Below are positions 1-11,500 of a stretch of DNA of 64,000 nt, one piece after another; position 1 is the stretch's first letter; every line of letters begins with the position of its first letter. A program made the position numbers and the translations under genes. The stretch covers positions 37,174,044 through 37,238,043 of the forward strand of contig NC_072897.1 of NCBI RefSeq assembly GCF_027943255.1, read 5' to 3'. Below the pieces are notes generated by a model that did no database searches, was not told where the DNA came from, and saw only the letters and a list, made by a program, of their open reading frames with translations. The stretch comes from Anastrepha obliqua. Lineage: Eukaryota > Arthropoda > Insecta > Diptera > Tephritidae.

Positions 1-339
1 AGTATTGACTTACAGTCCGGTTTTCATCGGATAATGTCGAAAAAAAACATGGACAGGACAGCTTTTTCTGTCAATAACAGAATATATAAGTTCTTGCGCA
101 TGCCCTTCGATCTTAAAAATGCTCCCAGAATTTTTCAACAAGCAATGGACGGTAATTACGCGATCACATTGGAAAAATATGCCATGTTCATATGGACGAC
201 ATAACAATCTTCTCAGAAAATTTAGAGCGACACATAGAAGATCTGGAAACAATAACTGAAAAATTGAGAAAAGCCAATATGAAAATCCCTCTTGAAAATA
301 GCCCGAAATACGATTTAAATAGATCCACTTAAAATTGAA
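1..339 (+). pseudogene. Ty3/Gypsy pol remnant: reverse transcriptase core
   Basis: The plus strand reads as a Ty3/Gypsy reverse transcriptase, the enzyme that copies the element's RNA into DNA in cytoplasmic particles. From base 2 the frame shows the family blocks LQSGFH, RTAFS, YKFLRMPF and LKNAP. After a frameshift near 180 the catalytic block appears as HMDDITIFSENL, where the usual residue before MDD is Y or V. The window starts inside the gene, so the 5' part is missing. The copy is frameshifted and broken by a MITE at 344; the pol sequence resumes at 1085. Assignment to Gypsy is firm; the lineage within Gypsy is not determined. Confidence 0.8.
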
Positions 340-1084
340 TTAAGGGGTAACACCACTGTAGAAATTTTAAAAAATTGATTTTTTTTTTATAAGCTTAAAA
401 AATTCTTTGAACCTTTTAAAATAGAGAACAAAAAGTTTTGTACGTTACCGAAGTTTATTTCATAAATATTTTAAGCTTTTAACCAAGCGTTAGTGACTGC
501 TACCTAACGACTTCTCCAAATTTCCAAACTTTAAACGCGTTTTTCTCAAAACACGTTTTCTGAAACTGGCACGCAGCATAACTCAAACAATTTTAAATAT
601 TTTTAATCAGGTTTTTCACTACGTCTGTATAATAACCTTCTTAAGAGAAGAGCGTAGGGGATTTTCGATAGATTAATTTGAACGATTGTTATAATTATTT
701 AAGTGCCGTTTTTTTAGTGCTAAATAGAGTTTTTTCCTTCAAATGCTTGCTAATTCCACAAAAATAAATATTTTTTAAATCCCCTACGTGTTTCTCTAGC
801 TATTCTTATCTAGATTAAGAAAAAAAATGTTTCTTTGTTCCAGATTAAAATTTGCACCCTCTGTGCTGCGTGCCGCGGAGCTCTTTCAAGAGAAACCACA
901 TTACAAAAATGTCTCCTATGCCGCCATTTTGTAAAATTTGTCGATCGAACTTTGTAGTTTTGTATTTTAGTATATAAGTAATAACTTCCCAAATCAGAGT
1001 GATTGTTTTCCCTTTCCTTCTATACAAAAAAATTCTTTAACAATCGTGTTTATTTTACGCGTGTACAGTGGTGTTACCCCTTAA
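340..1084. mobile_element. TTAA-flanked MITE
   Basis: A 737-bp element (344-1080) is bounded by inverted repeats GGGGTAACACCACTGTA and its reverse complement, and flanked by TTAA at 340-343 and 1081-1084. It interrupts the gypsy pol coding sequence. TTAA duplication is the hallmark of piggyBac-type transposition, so this is probably a non-autonomous element moved by such a transposase, although piggyBac termini more often begin with CCC than GGGG. The interior is AT-rich and I see no coding potential. Confidence 0.75.
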
Positions 1085-1147
1085 TGCTGAATTATGCGCT
1101 ACCTAAAAATTTAAGGGAGTTAGAGATTTTTTGGGCATCACAAGTAA
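1085..1147 (+). pseudogene. Gypsy pol remnant between two insertions
   Basis: This short segment translates to a motif of the type LREVRDFLGITSNY, the block that follows the reverse transcriptase palm in Ty3/Gypsy polyproteins (here KFKGVRDFLGITSNY, with a stop just before). It links the RT block upstream of the MITE to the RNase H block after the foldback element, showing that both are insertions into one gene. Confidence 0.7.
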
Positions 1148-1816
1148 TTACACAGGCCTGCGAAATTTAACTTTTTTCAGTTTCTAGAATGGCTGTACTT
1201 GTTTCTTGTAGTTTTTTATGCGCTGAAAACGAATCTGACCTTCAAAATGCTCCATCACGTCAGGATTTTTGGTAAATGAAGCCTAAAAGGTCAAAAAATG
1301 GCCATTTTAGCCATTTTTGATAATTTTTTTTGGGATAGAAAATTTTTTTTTTCAATTTTCGACGAAAAGGTCGCATAGTACAACTCTTTAGCTTTAAAAC
1401 CCATTTTTTTAAATTATTGTACGATTTAAAAAAAAAAAGTTATGACATTTTGAAATTAACAGTTTCAGTTACGCCAATAGACGTTATACCCAACGTATAC
1501 GTAACTGAAACTGTTAATTTCAAAATGTCATAACTTTTTTTTAAAAAATCGTACAATAATTTAAAAAAATGGGTTTCAAAGCTAAGGAGTTGTACTATGC
1601 GACCTTTTCGTCGAAAATTGAAAAAAAAAAATTTTCTATCCCAAAAAAAATTATCAAAAATGGCTAAAATGGCCATTTTTTGACCTTTTAGGCTTCATTT
1701 AACAAAAATCCTGACGTGATGGAGCATTTTGAAGGTCAGATTCGTTTTCAGCGCATAAAAAACTACAAGAAACAAGTACAGCCATTCTAGAAACTCACCC
1801 TCGCAGGACTGTGTTA
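1148..1816. mobile_element. Foldback (long inverted repeat) element with TTA duplication
   Basis: The 663-bp unit 1151-1813 is one large palindrome. Arms of roughly 315 bp read the same on both strands around a centre near 1486 (loop about 1480-1500). The ends match as CACAG(G/T)CCTGCGA, and TTA occurs directly on both sides (1148-1150 and 1814-1816). The gypsy reading frame resumes right after it with FIKRLQSF. It encodes nothing. A 3-bp TTA duplication is typical of PIF/Harbinger, while CACAG ends recall the CACTA/Chapaev group, so the superfamily stays open. Confidence 0.75.
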
Positions 1817-3114
1817 TTCATTAAGAGATTGCAAAGCTTCTGACACAATACATGTCTGCAGAAAATGGCAGGATTTCAAAAAATATATCAAGAAAGGTAT
1901 TGGTTGAAATTAATGAGGCTTTTAATAAACTAAAGAAAAATTTAGCGTCAGAAATGTAATCGACGCAACCAGATTATTCGAAGAAGTTTGTGTTGACTAC
2001 ATTTTATGACAATTATATATATTTCTAAAACCCTTAACAAAATAGAAAGAAATTATGCGACCTACGAGAAAGAGTTATACGCCATCGTATGGGCATTAAG
2101 ATATATTCGCAATTATCTGCACGGCGTCACAAATCTTATCTTTTGCATTGTCCACCTGCAGCCCAAACTCCAAAATAAAAAGATGGCATGCGTTTAGTAA
2201 GGAGTTTTCCCCAGCTGATGCATTATCACGCCTTGAATTGAATAATTTATCAAGTGAACCAGAGGATTCGCAGAATGACAAATCACAACATTCCGCTGAA
2301 AGTATCGAAAGTATTCGAATACAGGAAACGAGAAACCCTGTAAATCAATGTAAACAACAAATAATACTATATAAAATAGATTCACTATCCATAAACTAGT
2401 CGAAAGATTTGGAACCAAAGGGAATTTGATTGAATATGACACAGTTGAAAATCTTCTCATAATTTTAAAATAATATATAAGGCCTAATGCACCACTGCAC
2501 AGTAGAGGATTTGTACGAGTTACAGAAGGCTCTTTGTATATACCAGACTATTTCCTATGGACATTCTCCATAAAGAAGACCAAGCTGGTGTAATTGAGCA
2601 AACCCATAATAGAGCTCATCGAAATTCTATAGAGCAAATAGAAAAGCTGTATTATTGACCACAAATGCGAAAACAATTAAAACAGTATGTTCAAAATTAT
2701 ATAACTTGCAACGAAAATAAATATTATATGATCTTCATCATAAAAAGATTTCAATAGGTAAAGCACCTATCCCAGATAAAGAAGGAGAAAAATTACATCT
2801 CGACATTTTTTATGCTCAAAAATTTAAATTTATCACGTGTGTTGACTATTCTAAATTTCTTATACTCAAACACATTGAAGAAAAGTCAAATATAGAGCAA
2901 AGGTTTTGGAATAACTATATACCTTTCCACACGTAAAACGAATAACGCTGGGCAAGCTACAAAACACCTCAATGTAAATCACTGATGCAAAGATTGAACG
3001 TGGAAGTTTATTTTGTGTTCCACGTCATAGTACAACCAATGGGCAAATAGAAAGAGTCCATTCAGCAATAATAGAAATCGCAAGATGTATAAAAGAATAA
3101 TATAATATGGTCAG
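1817..3114 (+). pseudogene. Gypsy pol remnant: RNase H and integrase
   Basis: The gypsy pol continues in broken frames. Around 2015-2130 it reads [20 protein letters not shown], the conserved RNase H connection block, and near 2215 it reads ADALSRLE. Between about 2590 and 3100 it reads as integrase: an H-x-H-like start (THNRAHRNS), YVQNYITC, then GEKLHLDIFYAQ and VDYSKFLILK of the catalytic core, and TTNGQIERVHSAI near the catalytic Glu. Many frameshifts and stops make it inactive. It is cut near 3115 by a LOA LINE fragment. Confidence 0.75.
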
Positions 3115-4679
3115 CGATTTAAAAATAATTTTGAGAGCAGGTCAACAAGAGGATAGGAGAGACTCCTATCCCTCAAATCACTCTCACGGAAAACCTTGAG
3201 AGCAGGGTCATAACACTGGAAAAGGCATTTAGTAGGGCCTACAAAACGTCCTGCCCCATAAAATTTAGCAAAAAAACTCACCCTCCTTGGTGGAGCAGTG
3301 AGCTCTTAAAACTAAGGGAAAAATCCAGATCAACGTTTAACCTCAGCTACTCGACGGGAAATTGGGAATTGTACAGAGAAAGTCGGAGACAGTACAAGAA
3401 GGCAATCAGGGCCGCCAAAAAAGAGAGCTGGAGGGAATTTTGTTCGTCAATCGAATCCACCAGGGATTCTGCTAGGCTCAGCCGTGTTCTTTCCAAAGAC
3501 CACTCAATGGCTTCTTGGGTCAAGAAACCCGATGGAACTTGGACTGCTACAGCAGAAGAATCGCTAGAGCTTCTGCTAAATACGCATTTTCCGGGATGCA
3601 GCGCTTACGAAAGTGAGAGGGGAAACATTAGGCGGAGCCAATATAATCCACAGCATCTTGCAAATGAAATTATTACCAAAGAAAAAGTTGCATGGGCAAT
3701 CAAATCTTTCTCACCCTTTAAATCTCCGGGGCCAGATGGGATCATTCCAAAGATGTTACAGGAAACCTTGGACTGTATCCTACCATGGCTAGAGGAAATT
3801 TTTAAAGCGTGTTTAAACTTAGGCCATATTCCAGATAGCTGGAAACTAGTCAAGGTCGTCTTCATACCAAAAGTAGGTAGAAGAGGACATGAATCAGCGA
3901 AGGACTTCAGGCCAATCAGTCTTTCGTCTTTCCTGTTAAAAACTTTTGAAAGACTTTTGGATACGCACCTCAGAAGCTCTTTGGAGAGCTCGGGTTTATC
4001 AACTGCACAACACGCATACCTTAAAGGCAAATCTACGGAGACAGCGCTTCACGAGGTAATCGGAACAATAGAGGGCTCTCTAGAGAGCAAACATTATACC
4101 ATGGCGGCATTCTTGGATATCGAAGGCGCCTTTAACAATGTTAGCACAGATGCCATCCAACGGGCGTTGATAGACCTGGAAGTGGACAGTTGCATCAGTA
4201 ACTGGATCATCTCCATGCTAGAAACCAGGATCATCAAAGCTAATATGGGTAATATCAACATAACCAAGAAGGTCCACGGAGGCACTCCACAAGGGGGAGT
4301 ATTATCTCCACTTCTTTGGCTATGTGAGATTAGCAAAATCTTAATAAAACTTGACGGAGGTGGGGTAAAAGTGGTGGCGTACGCTGATGATGTGGTGTTA
4401 ATGGTGTCAGGACTGTGTCCAAATACGATCAGTGGGATCATCCAAAGGGCGTTAGGCGAGCTTAACTCTTGGGCCACAGGATGTGGGCTAAGTTTAAACC
4501 CGCGTAAAACAGAACTTATGCTTTTTACCACCAGATATAAGGTACCAACTTTTACCCTACCAAATATCAACGGACAAACTCTGTCTTTATCAACCAGCGC
4601 AAAGCACTTAGGGGTAATTTTGGTCTCCAAACTTAGCTGGAAGTTAAACGTCGAAGAACGGGTAAGGAAAGTTCAATAG
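3115..4679 (+). pseudogene. LOA-clade LINE fragment: reverse transcriptase
   Basis: The frame is open from about 3135 to the stop at 4677-4679, and encodes the EN-RT linker and reverse transcriptase of a non-LTR retrotransposon. Visible blocks are PWWSSEL, SPGPDGIIPKML, FRPISLSSFLLKTFERL, FLDIEGAFNNV, GGTPQGGVLSPLLW and the catalytic AYADDVVLMVSG, followed by the thumb (KTELMLF, KHLGVIL). FLDIEGAF and the following residues are typical of the LOA group within the Jockey/I assemblage. The endonuclease and C-terminal RNase H are absent, so it is truncated at both ends. It lies inside gypsy pol. The RT is remarkably undamaged for such a fragment. Confidence 0.85.
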
Positions 4680-4891
4680 GAATTTTGCCACACTCTTTCC
4701 ATCTAAAAAAGAATGGAACAAGGGATTCTCTCTAAACAACTTCGATACCACAGCAAGCAATTCTAGCCAGGAGAAATTGTTTATGAAAAAAATTTAGAGA
4801 AAGAAACTATTAGATATAATATAAAAAGCAGCAAGCATTGAGTAGTACTGGCATTTTTTCACTGTCCGTTTCCTTTTTACATATAGGTGGA
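4680..4891 (+). pseudogene. Probable end of gypsy pol (integrase C-terminus)
   Basis: After the LOA fragment, one frame reads SSQEKLFMKKNLEKETIRYN, which resembles the basic tail of insect gypsy-type integrases that follows the GQ-E/V-K block. The match is weak and short, and is inferred mainly from position. The Helitron end at 4892 terminates it. Confidence 0.35.
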
Positions 4892-4922
4892 CTAGCGGAC
4901 GCTCACCCGCTTCGCTGGGTGA
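4892..4922 (-). other. Helitron 3' terminus and hairpin
   Basis: On the plus strand CTAG at 4892-4895 is followed about 8 bases later by CACCCGCTTCGCTGGGTG, which folds into a short stem with the loop around TTC. On the minus strand this is the classical Helitron 3' end: hairpin, about ten bases, then CTAG, then host T. Confidence 0.85.
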
Positions 4923-5089
4923 AAGAAATATATAAGTGAAAAGTGTTCTTGGTTTTTTTTCTTGTTTCATCATTTAATTCATGCTCGGCCATTATTTTGT
5001 GACTTATTCTAATAACAATGTTTTATTTATTTTAGTGACTTACTCTAATGATTGTAAACTAACAACTTATTCTAAAGCCTTCTAAAACA

Positions 5090-6633
5090 CAAAATTTTTG
5101 GTTTTATTTTCATGCGGTGTGTAAGTATAAAGTAACGATGGTTTCCCTACTCGAGAACATCCTACATACAGTTGCCCATGTCCAAAGCATGGATAAGTTA
5201 GGTCAATTCCACATAATTGAAGTGTTTGACCTTGAGACTTATGGATTGTCCATTTCACTGCTTATCTTGTCCCATTGCATAGTTTCGGCTGATTGATATT
5301 TCGCAACATAATGATCACGCGCCGACTTTCAATTGCAAACGATGTGGTGGCAAGCCAGGCAAATTAAGTGAATTCAAAAATTCAATTGGATAATTCACTA
5401 CATCGTCGGGATTAGTGATTGAATCAATTGATTTATAGGTGACAATTTCACCTGGAATTTGAGTCAAAATAGTGGCATTGATTTCATTGACATCGACATT
5501 TTTGGCAGCTAATATAGCTCTCTCGCTTAGCCAATCTTGATTTCGATAGTTTTGTGCAATATTTGGGAATACATTTTGCACTAATTGTACTCTTGATTCT
5601 GTTACGGTACAAAAATTAGTTGGAAGTGTGATCATGCCTTTATTCTTATAAATTGGCTTTCGTCCATTTCCAATTTGCAACATATGTTCGGAAAATTCAG
5701 CAGCTGTTGGATCATTCTGTAACTGCACACGAACATTAGTAGTTAATGTGAGTTTTTGAACATATCTCCACAGATTAGAAGATTTAAGGCATGCTCTCAA
5801 TTCATCAGCTGCTGTTGATTTGGGAATAACAGGCAAAGTTCGTCGAAAATCACCGGCCAATTGAATTAGTGCACCACCAAATATGTTTGCGTTATTTCGA
5901 AAATCTTTCAGTGTTCTATTTAAGGCTTCCAGTGATTTTTTAATATATGAGCCATCGTACATTCATCCCATACAATAATTTTACATGTTTGTAAAACCTT
6001 TCCCATTCCAGAATTTTTAGAAATGTTGCAAGTTGGTTCTTCATTTACTTGCATATTTAATGGTAACTTTAATGCAGAATGTGCAGTGCGACCGCCGTCC
6101 AATAAAGTTGCCGCTATTCCAGATGATGCCAAAGCTAATGCAATATTATTCTGTGATCGAATGGTGGCCAAAATTAACGACAACAAAGACGTTTTTCCAG
6201 TCCCACCTGGTACATCTAAGAAGAATATTCCTCCTCTTTCATTTGCAACATTGTCTATAATTGTGTCATATGCCTTCCTTTGTTCTGTGTTTAATTTTGG
6301 TAGGTTTGTTGTTACAAATGTGTTCAGATCATTTCGATAATATTCTTTTTCACGTCTTAATTCTGCATTGTATGCATCATGCATCGGACGATTTGGTGCG
6401 ATCATACCTAACTCACTCAGAGTTTTATTTGCAATCATCCGGCAAAAGCCTTCGAATTTAATTAATGCCTCATTATATAATTCATCTGTATAATTCATAT
6501 TTGGATTTGCAGTAATGCGACGCACTATTCTTTTGGGTTTGCTGGGAAACATGTAGCAATAATGATGGCAAATAGTGTTCTTATTTGGTGTGGAGAACTT
6601 GTTGCACATGCATCCATAAGAGTTGCATCCCAC
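5090..6633 (-). pseudogene. Helitron Pif1-like helicase domain (broken)
   Basis: This is the helicase half of a Helitron RepHel protein, which unwinds donor DNA during rolling-circle transposition. Reading from 6560 downward it shows TANPNMNYTDELYNEALI, a Walker A motif VPGGTGKTSLL, ASSGIAATLL and Walker B IVWDECTMAH. After a frameshift near 5960 it continues LIQLAGDFRRTLPVI, LTTNVR and LNLPGLPPHRLQLKVGA, then in damaged frames LCNGT and KSQGQTL (motif VI region) toward 5110. Two or more frameshifts and a shortened 3' part make it non-functional. It continues directly from the Rep domain. Confidence 0.88.
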
Positions 6634-8310
6634 TGATTATCATTTTCAAGCAAATTCAATTCTTTGCATGCTTGATGATAAGTACAACAAAGATGACCAT
6701 TAACTCGCTTCAAACTTTCGAATGATCTTGGGCCGGGAATATCAACTAAGAGTAAACGTAAATAGAAACATTCCACTTTACTTGGATGCACCGTGTAAAG
6801 TCGTACGATTGCATCACCCAAATGAACACCTGGATATCCATCTACAGGTATTCCTCGTTGCCTTCGTACCCAGGACCTTGATGATGCATTCCAAGTATAA
6901 TATTTAGGAACATTTGAATAAAGCAATGTTGTTGCAAATGAATCTGTTTCACATAAGTTGAAAAATGCAGTTAGTGTTGTTGCTGGTGGTCGTTCGGCCA
7001 TTTGTTGAGCAGTATTTTCAGTGAAATAAACACTTTGTTCATTTTCTAAATGGACTGACAAATGAATAACAGCTGGATGGCGATCATGAATCCAAACTGC
7101 TTCGTTGCTACTAATGTATCTTCCCATTTGGTAATTAGTAATTTCATCATTTCGATTTACAACTCCAAATACTGCCATGTCACTTCCTTTATTGATATAT
7201 TTGCATATGTATTTGATGGACTTTACGGAGTTACAATATTCCACATTTATATGTGCGTTGTATGTTTTCGATAATAATTTGGAATACGGAACTATCCAAC
7301 GGTTATCGATCTCCACATCCTGATTATTTATTTTCACAGTGACTCTTTTTCCATTATCTTCTGGTGATCTTCTACGGTAGAATGGATATACATCATTTCC
7401 AGTCATTGTTTCAGCAATTAATTGCCTTGGGTAGTTTTTTGAACATTTACCATCAACCATACATGGAGAATTTTGATTTAACGTACCACACGGTCCATGA
7501 ATCATGTTTTTGGTTAAAGTAGTATGTAATTCTGGATCTTCATTTATATCTGGAATTTCAGCACATATAATATGATCAATTTTATTTGTGGTTAGTTTTT
7601 GTTTAAACCAAATCAAAATATGCGCATGAGGCAAGCCTCTTTTTTGCCATTCCACAGAATACATGAAACATTGTACATCTGCGTAAACTTTATGTTTTAC
7701 AATGAAATCCATTAGAGACTGTAGCTTTCGTCTAAACACTCTTGCAGTAATGTCATGCCTTTCAGTAGCTGATTGCCCAGTATATAAATGATTCTCAATA
7801 TCATCCCATTTCGGATTGCATGTGAAAGTTATGAATAAGTCGGGTCGACCGTAATTTCTGACATAACACATTGCATCTTGGGCGTATTCATGCATATGCC
7901 TTGGACTGCCTGTATACGATGAAGGTAATATTACCATTTGACCAAGGTTATTAACGTTGGTATCGTTGTTAATTGCATCTCGTAAATGTATGTATTCGTC
8001 ACAGCGTAATTTTCTTTGGTTGAATCTAATGTAATTCAATCGTTCTGTTCTATTTTCGCATACATGTCAACAATATACTGATGAAATAATTTACGACATT
8101 TTAAAATGTGATTCTCTTGATTTTCTCTTATCATGATTCTGTATGCATAATAATTCATTGCGCTTACAGTTTTATTTGTTTCTTGAGTATTTGCTGGATT
8201 TATTTGTTTTATATCAATCGAATAACCATCTTCACCACGACAGAACATAAGAGGATATTGTAATGTAATAATCATATTTTCGATGCGTTTCATTAACACG
8301 TTGCAGTGTA
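6525..8310 (-). pseudogene. Helitron Rep domain (HUH nuclease), 3' part
   Basis: This part carries the rolling-circle replication initiator of the Helitron. The 8039-6525 frame has SVEWQKRGLPHAHILIW, which holds the HUH metal-binding histidines, and IKYICKYINKGSD, which holds the paired catalytic tyrosines. The preceding frame (8299-8036) has YPLMFCRGEDGY and MIRENQENHILKCRKLFHQY, the usual start of this block. A one-base frameshift near 8036 separates the two. The sequence is then cut by the LINE at 8311 and resumes at 12348 exactly in phase (RRNDTLQR / VLMKRIEN). Confidence 0.9.
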
Positions 8311-8427
8311 CATTCCCATGGCAGCCGGTTCTACGTACCGGAATGACTACATTCCCATGGCAGCCGGTTCTACGTACCGGAATGACTGCATTCCCATGGC
8401 AGCCGGTTCTACGTACCGGAATGACTC
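8311..8427 (+). repeat. Three 39-bp tandem repeats at the LINE 5' end
   Basis: Three near-identical 39-bp units, each starting CATTCCCATGGCAGCCGG and each containing ACGTACCGGAATGACT, open the LINE directly after the target duplication. Tandem 5' repeats acting as internal promoter modules are known from several LINEs (mouse L1 monomers, for example). That role here is inference. Confidence 0.85.
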
Positions 8428-8541
8428 GGGTTTTTCCCGACCAAGGGCTGCCGCCCCAGTATACTAGCCCTGTCTAGTGTAACTCATATCATCCCCCGCC
8501 TTACGTCACAGGAGCAAACTCCCGCAGCAATCCTGCTCTAA

Positions 8542-11500
8542 ATACTTCTCCTCAGAGCTGGAATCGAATCCAACCCTGGGCCAGAAGTATTCTACTGCTG
8601 CGTCTGCCACAAACGGCTTCACCCGAACTCAACCTCGGTTAGGTGCAACAAGTGCAACGGGTGGAGCCACCTTAAGACCTGCTCGGGTCTTAAGTCACAT
8701 AGGGAGTGGTCCACACGGTATGTGGCCAAGTGTTGCTCCCGCCAGCAGGCGTCTAATGCCTCCACGGCTAACACACCCCCTGATAGGCCGGCACTACCAA
8801 CCGCCACCACCACAAACACCTCCACGGTGAGGAGCCTATCGGAGCAACACAACTCCCCCTCAACCCCTTCCCTTCCTTCCAGCTCCAACCCCAGTGCGGG
8901 GACAAACCAGCAGCTCCTGGTCCCCCGCACAGTCTGTTCCGTGTGTCAGGCCGTAATACCTCGGAATCTGGTAACAGTCCAGTGCAATTCCTGCAATGGC
9001 TGGTGCCATTTTCGGAGATGTTCCGGCCTGCGCACCACCCGTGAGTGGACAACTGCCTACGTTGCCCCCTGCTGCAGAGCTCTGCACCCACAACCGCCCC
9101 CGGAGGCGCGGCCGCCCATCACCATCAGGCCGCAACAGCCACAGTGGATTGCGCAGCAGGCCCAACGCAGACAACACCACGCGTCCCTCACCCCCCGGAT
9201 TACACTGACCTCGCCGAGAAGCTTCAAGCTTCTCCAACTAAACTGCAACGGACTTATGAGCAAGGTCGACGAGATAGTCGACTTTATGAACCGGCACAGT
9301 ATCAAGATAGCTGCGGTCCAAGAAACAAAGTTGCACGCTAGGTCATCTCTGATCACCAGGGATGGCTATAACGTGCACAGGCGTGATCGCGAGCGAGACA
9401 ATGGTGGTGGCCTAGCGTTTATAGTCCACCACACTGTGCAGTATCGTCTTATCGATGAAGGAATCGACCCCAGGGACAGCACCTTAGAATGTCAAGGCAT
9501 AGCTGTCCGGTCAGGCGATTCCGAGCTCGAAATATTTAACATATATATACCCCCTGTCACCTGCTGCCCGGCAGGATATCACCCTGATATAGGTGCGCTC
9601 CTCAGAGGTGAAAACCGATTGGTTGTAGGTGACTTTAATGCGCATCACGATCTTTGGCATTCAAGCCTGCCAAATGATCGTAGGGGACAGCAACTGGCAG
9701 AGCAGATAGACGACTCGACATTCAGCACAGTGAACGACGACGCCCCCACTAGGGTAGTGGGCAATTGCAGCAGCTCGCCTGACCTAACAATTGCTAGCGC
9801 TGGTCTGATAAATAGCATAACGTGGCGACCTATGCTATCGCTTGCATCAGACCACTTGCCCATTATCGTCTCGATCGAGAGACCTGCCGATTTCGTTTCC
9901 GCGAATCACCGGTCCTATTTTAACTTTAAAAAAGCTAATTGGGCCGGCTTCACGGAATTTACTGAGGACACCTTCGCCGCTCTTCCCATCCCCACTGATG
10001 TGCGCGTAGGCGAACGCGCATTCCGCAAGGTGCTCACAGCTGCTGCGGCTCGCTTCATCCCTGCTGGAAGTTATAAGAACATTCGTCCTCATTTCCCAGC
10101 CGAAGCAGCCAGTTTAGCGAACGAGCGTGATCACCTACGCCAGGCCGATCCCGGGGATCCCCGCATAAGGGATCTCAATTTGGAGATCCGGCAACTGGTA
10201 AACCAGCATAAGCGGACAAAATGGGTTGAGCACTTGAAGACCTGCAACCTCACCTCTGGGGTGAGTAAGCTCTGGTCCACCGTTAGGTCTCTGTCAAACC
10301 CGACGAAGCACAACGACAAGGTGGCTATCACCTTCAACGGTTGCACTTCGTCGGACCCGAAGCGATGCGCGAGCTACTTTAGCCGGCTTTTTATATTGCA
10401 TCCTCCGGGCGACAGAACCAAGCGTCGTGCTACCAGAAGGCTGCACAAACTGAAGAACAACAGTGCGCCACTTACTTTCTCCAGTGATGAGGTTCAGGGG
10501 GCCATCAAGAGTTCGAAATCATCGAAAGCCATTGGCCCTGACGGCTTAAACGCGCTGATGCTGAAGCATCTGGGACCCCTGGGAGTAGGATTTCTCACAA
10601 GGGTTTTCAATCTGTCCATGGCCACTCTCATCATCCCTGAAAAGTGGAAAGCAGGGAGAGTGGTCCCACTACTGAAACCTGGGAAACCCGCCAACCAAGG
10701 GGAGTCTTATCGGCCGATAACTCTCCTTTCCCCAGTAGTGAAGACACTTGAAGCCCTCCTACTCCCACTCTTTACGAAACACCTGGCCCCAGCCCCACAT
10801 CAGCACGGTTTCCGACGAGTGCACAGCACCACCACTGCACTCACCGCCATAAACGCCCAGATAAATCGCGGGCTTAACCAAAACCGCCCCTGCGAGAGGA
10901 CTGTCCTAGTAGCGTTGGACTTGAAAAAGGCTTTCGACACAGTCAGCCACTCCACGCTACTAGATGACATTTATCAGTCGACACTCCCGCCAGGGCTGAA
11001 GAGGTGGTCCGCGAACTACCTGAGCGGTCGGCACTCGTCAGTGATTTTTCGAGATCAAATGTCAAAGCAGAGGAAGATTAAGCAAGGCGTACCGCAGGGT
11101 GGTGTCCTTTCACCCTTGCTTTTTAACTTCTACATCTCGAAGCTCCCCCAACCACCAGCGGGAGTTTCCCTGATCTCATACGCTGACGATTGCTCGATAA
11201 TGGCGTCGGGCAATGACATCGATGGCCTGTGTTCCAAAGTGAACGTCTACCTCACCGACCTTTCTCGCTTTTTCACTGCGAGGAATCTACAACTTTCCCC
11301 CACCAAGTCCACGGCGACCCTTTTCACCACCTGGACAAAGGAGGTCAAGCTGACCCTTAAGGTAAAAGTCGACGACACACCAATTCCGACTGTGAATAAC
11401 CCCAAAATTTTGGGTGTAACCTTCGACAGCTTGCTCTCCTTCTCTGCGCATACAACCGCAATTGCCACTAAAGTCCAAAATCGCAACAAGGTCCTCAAAT

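Noticed and set aside
810..1027. Two ~60-codon frames in the TTAA MITE as a transposase remnant
   Set aside because: No piggyBac motifs; overlapping frames in AT-rich noncoding sequence.
1440..1676. 78-codon frame in the foldback element
   Set aside because: Low-complexity palindrome; no protein-like composition.
8722..8724. GTG as start codon of the LINE protein
   Set aside because: It lies inside the first zinc-finger segment; homology-like structure and the 2A motif extend upstream.
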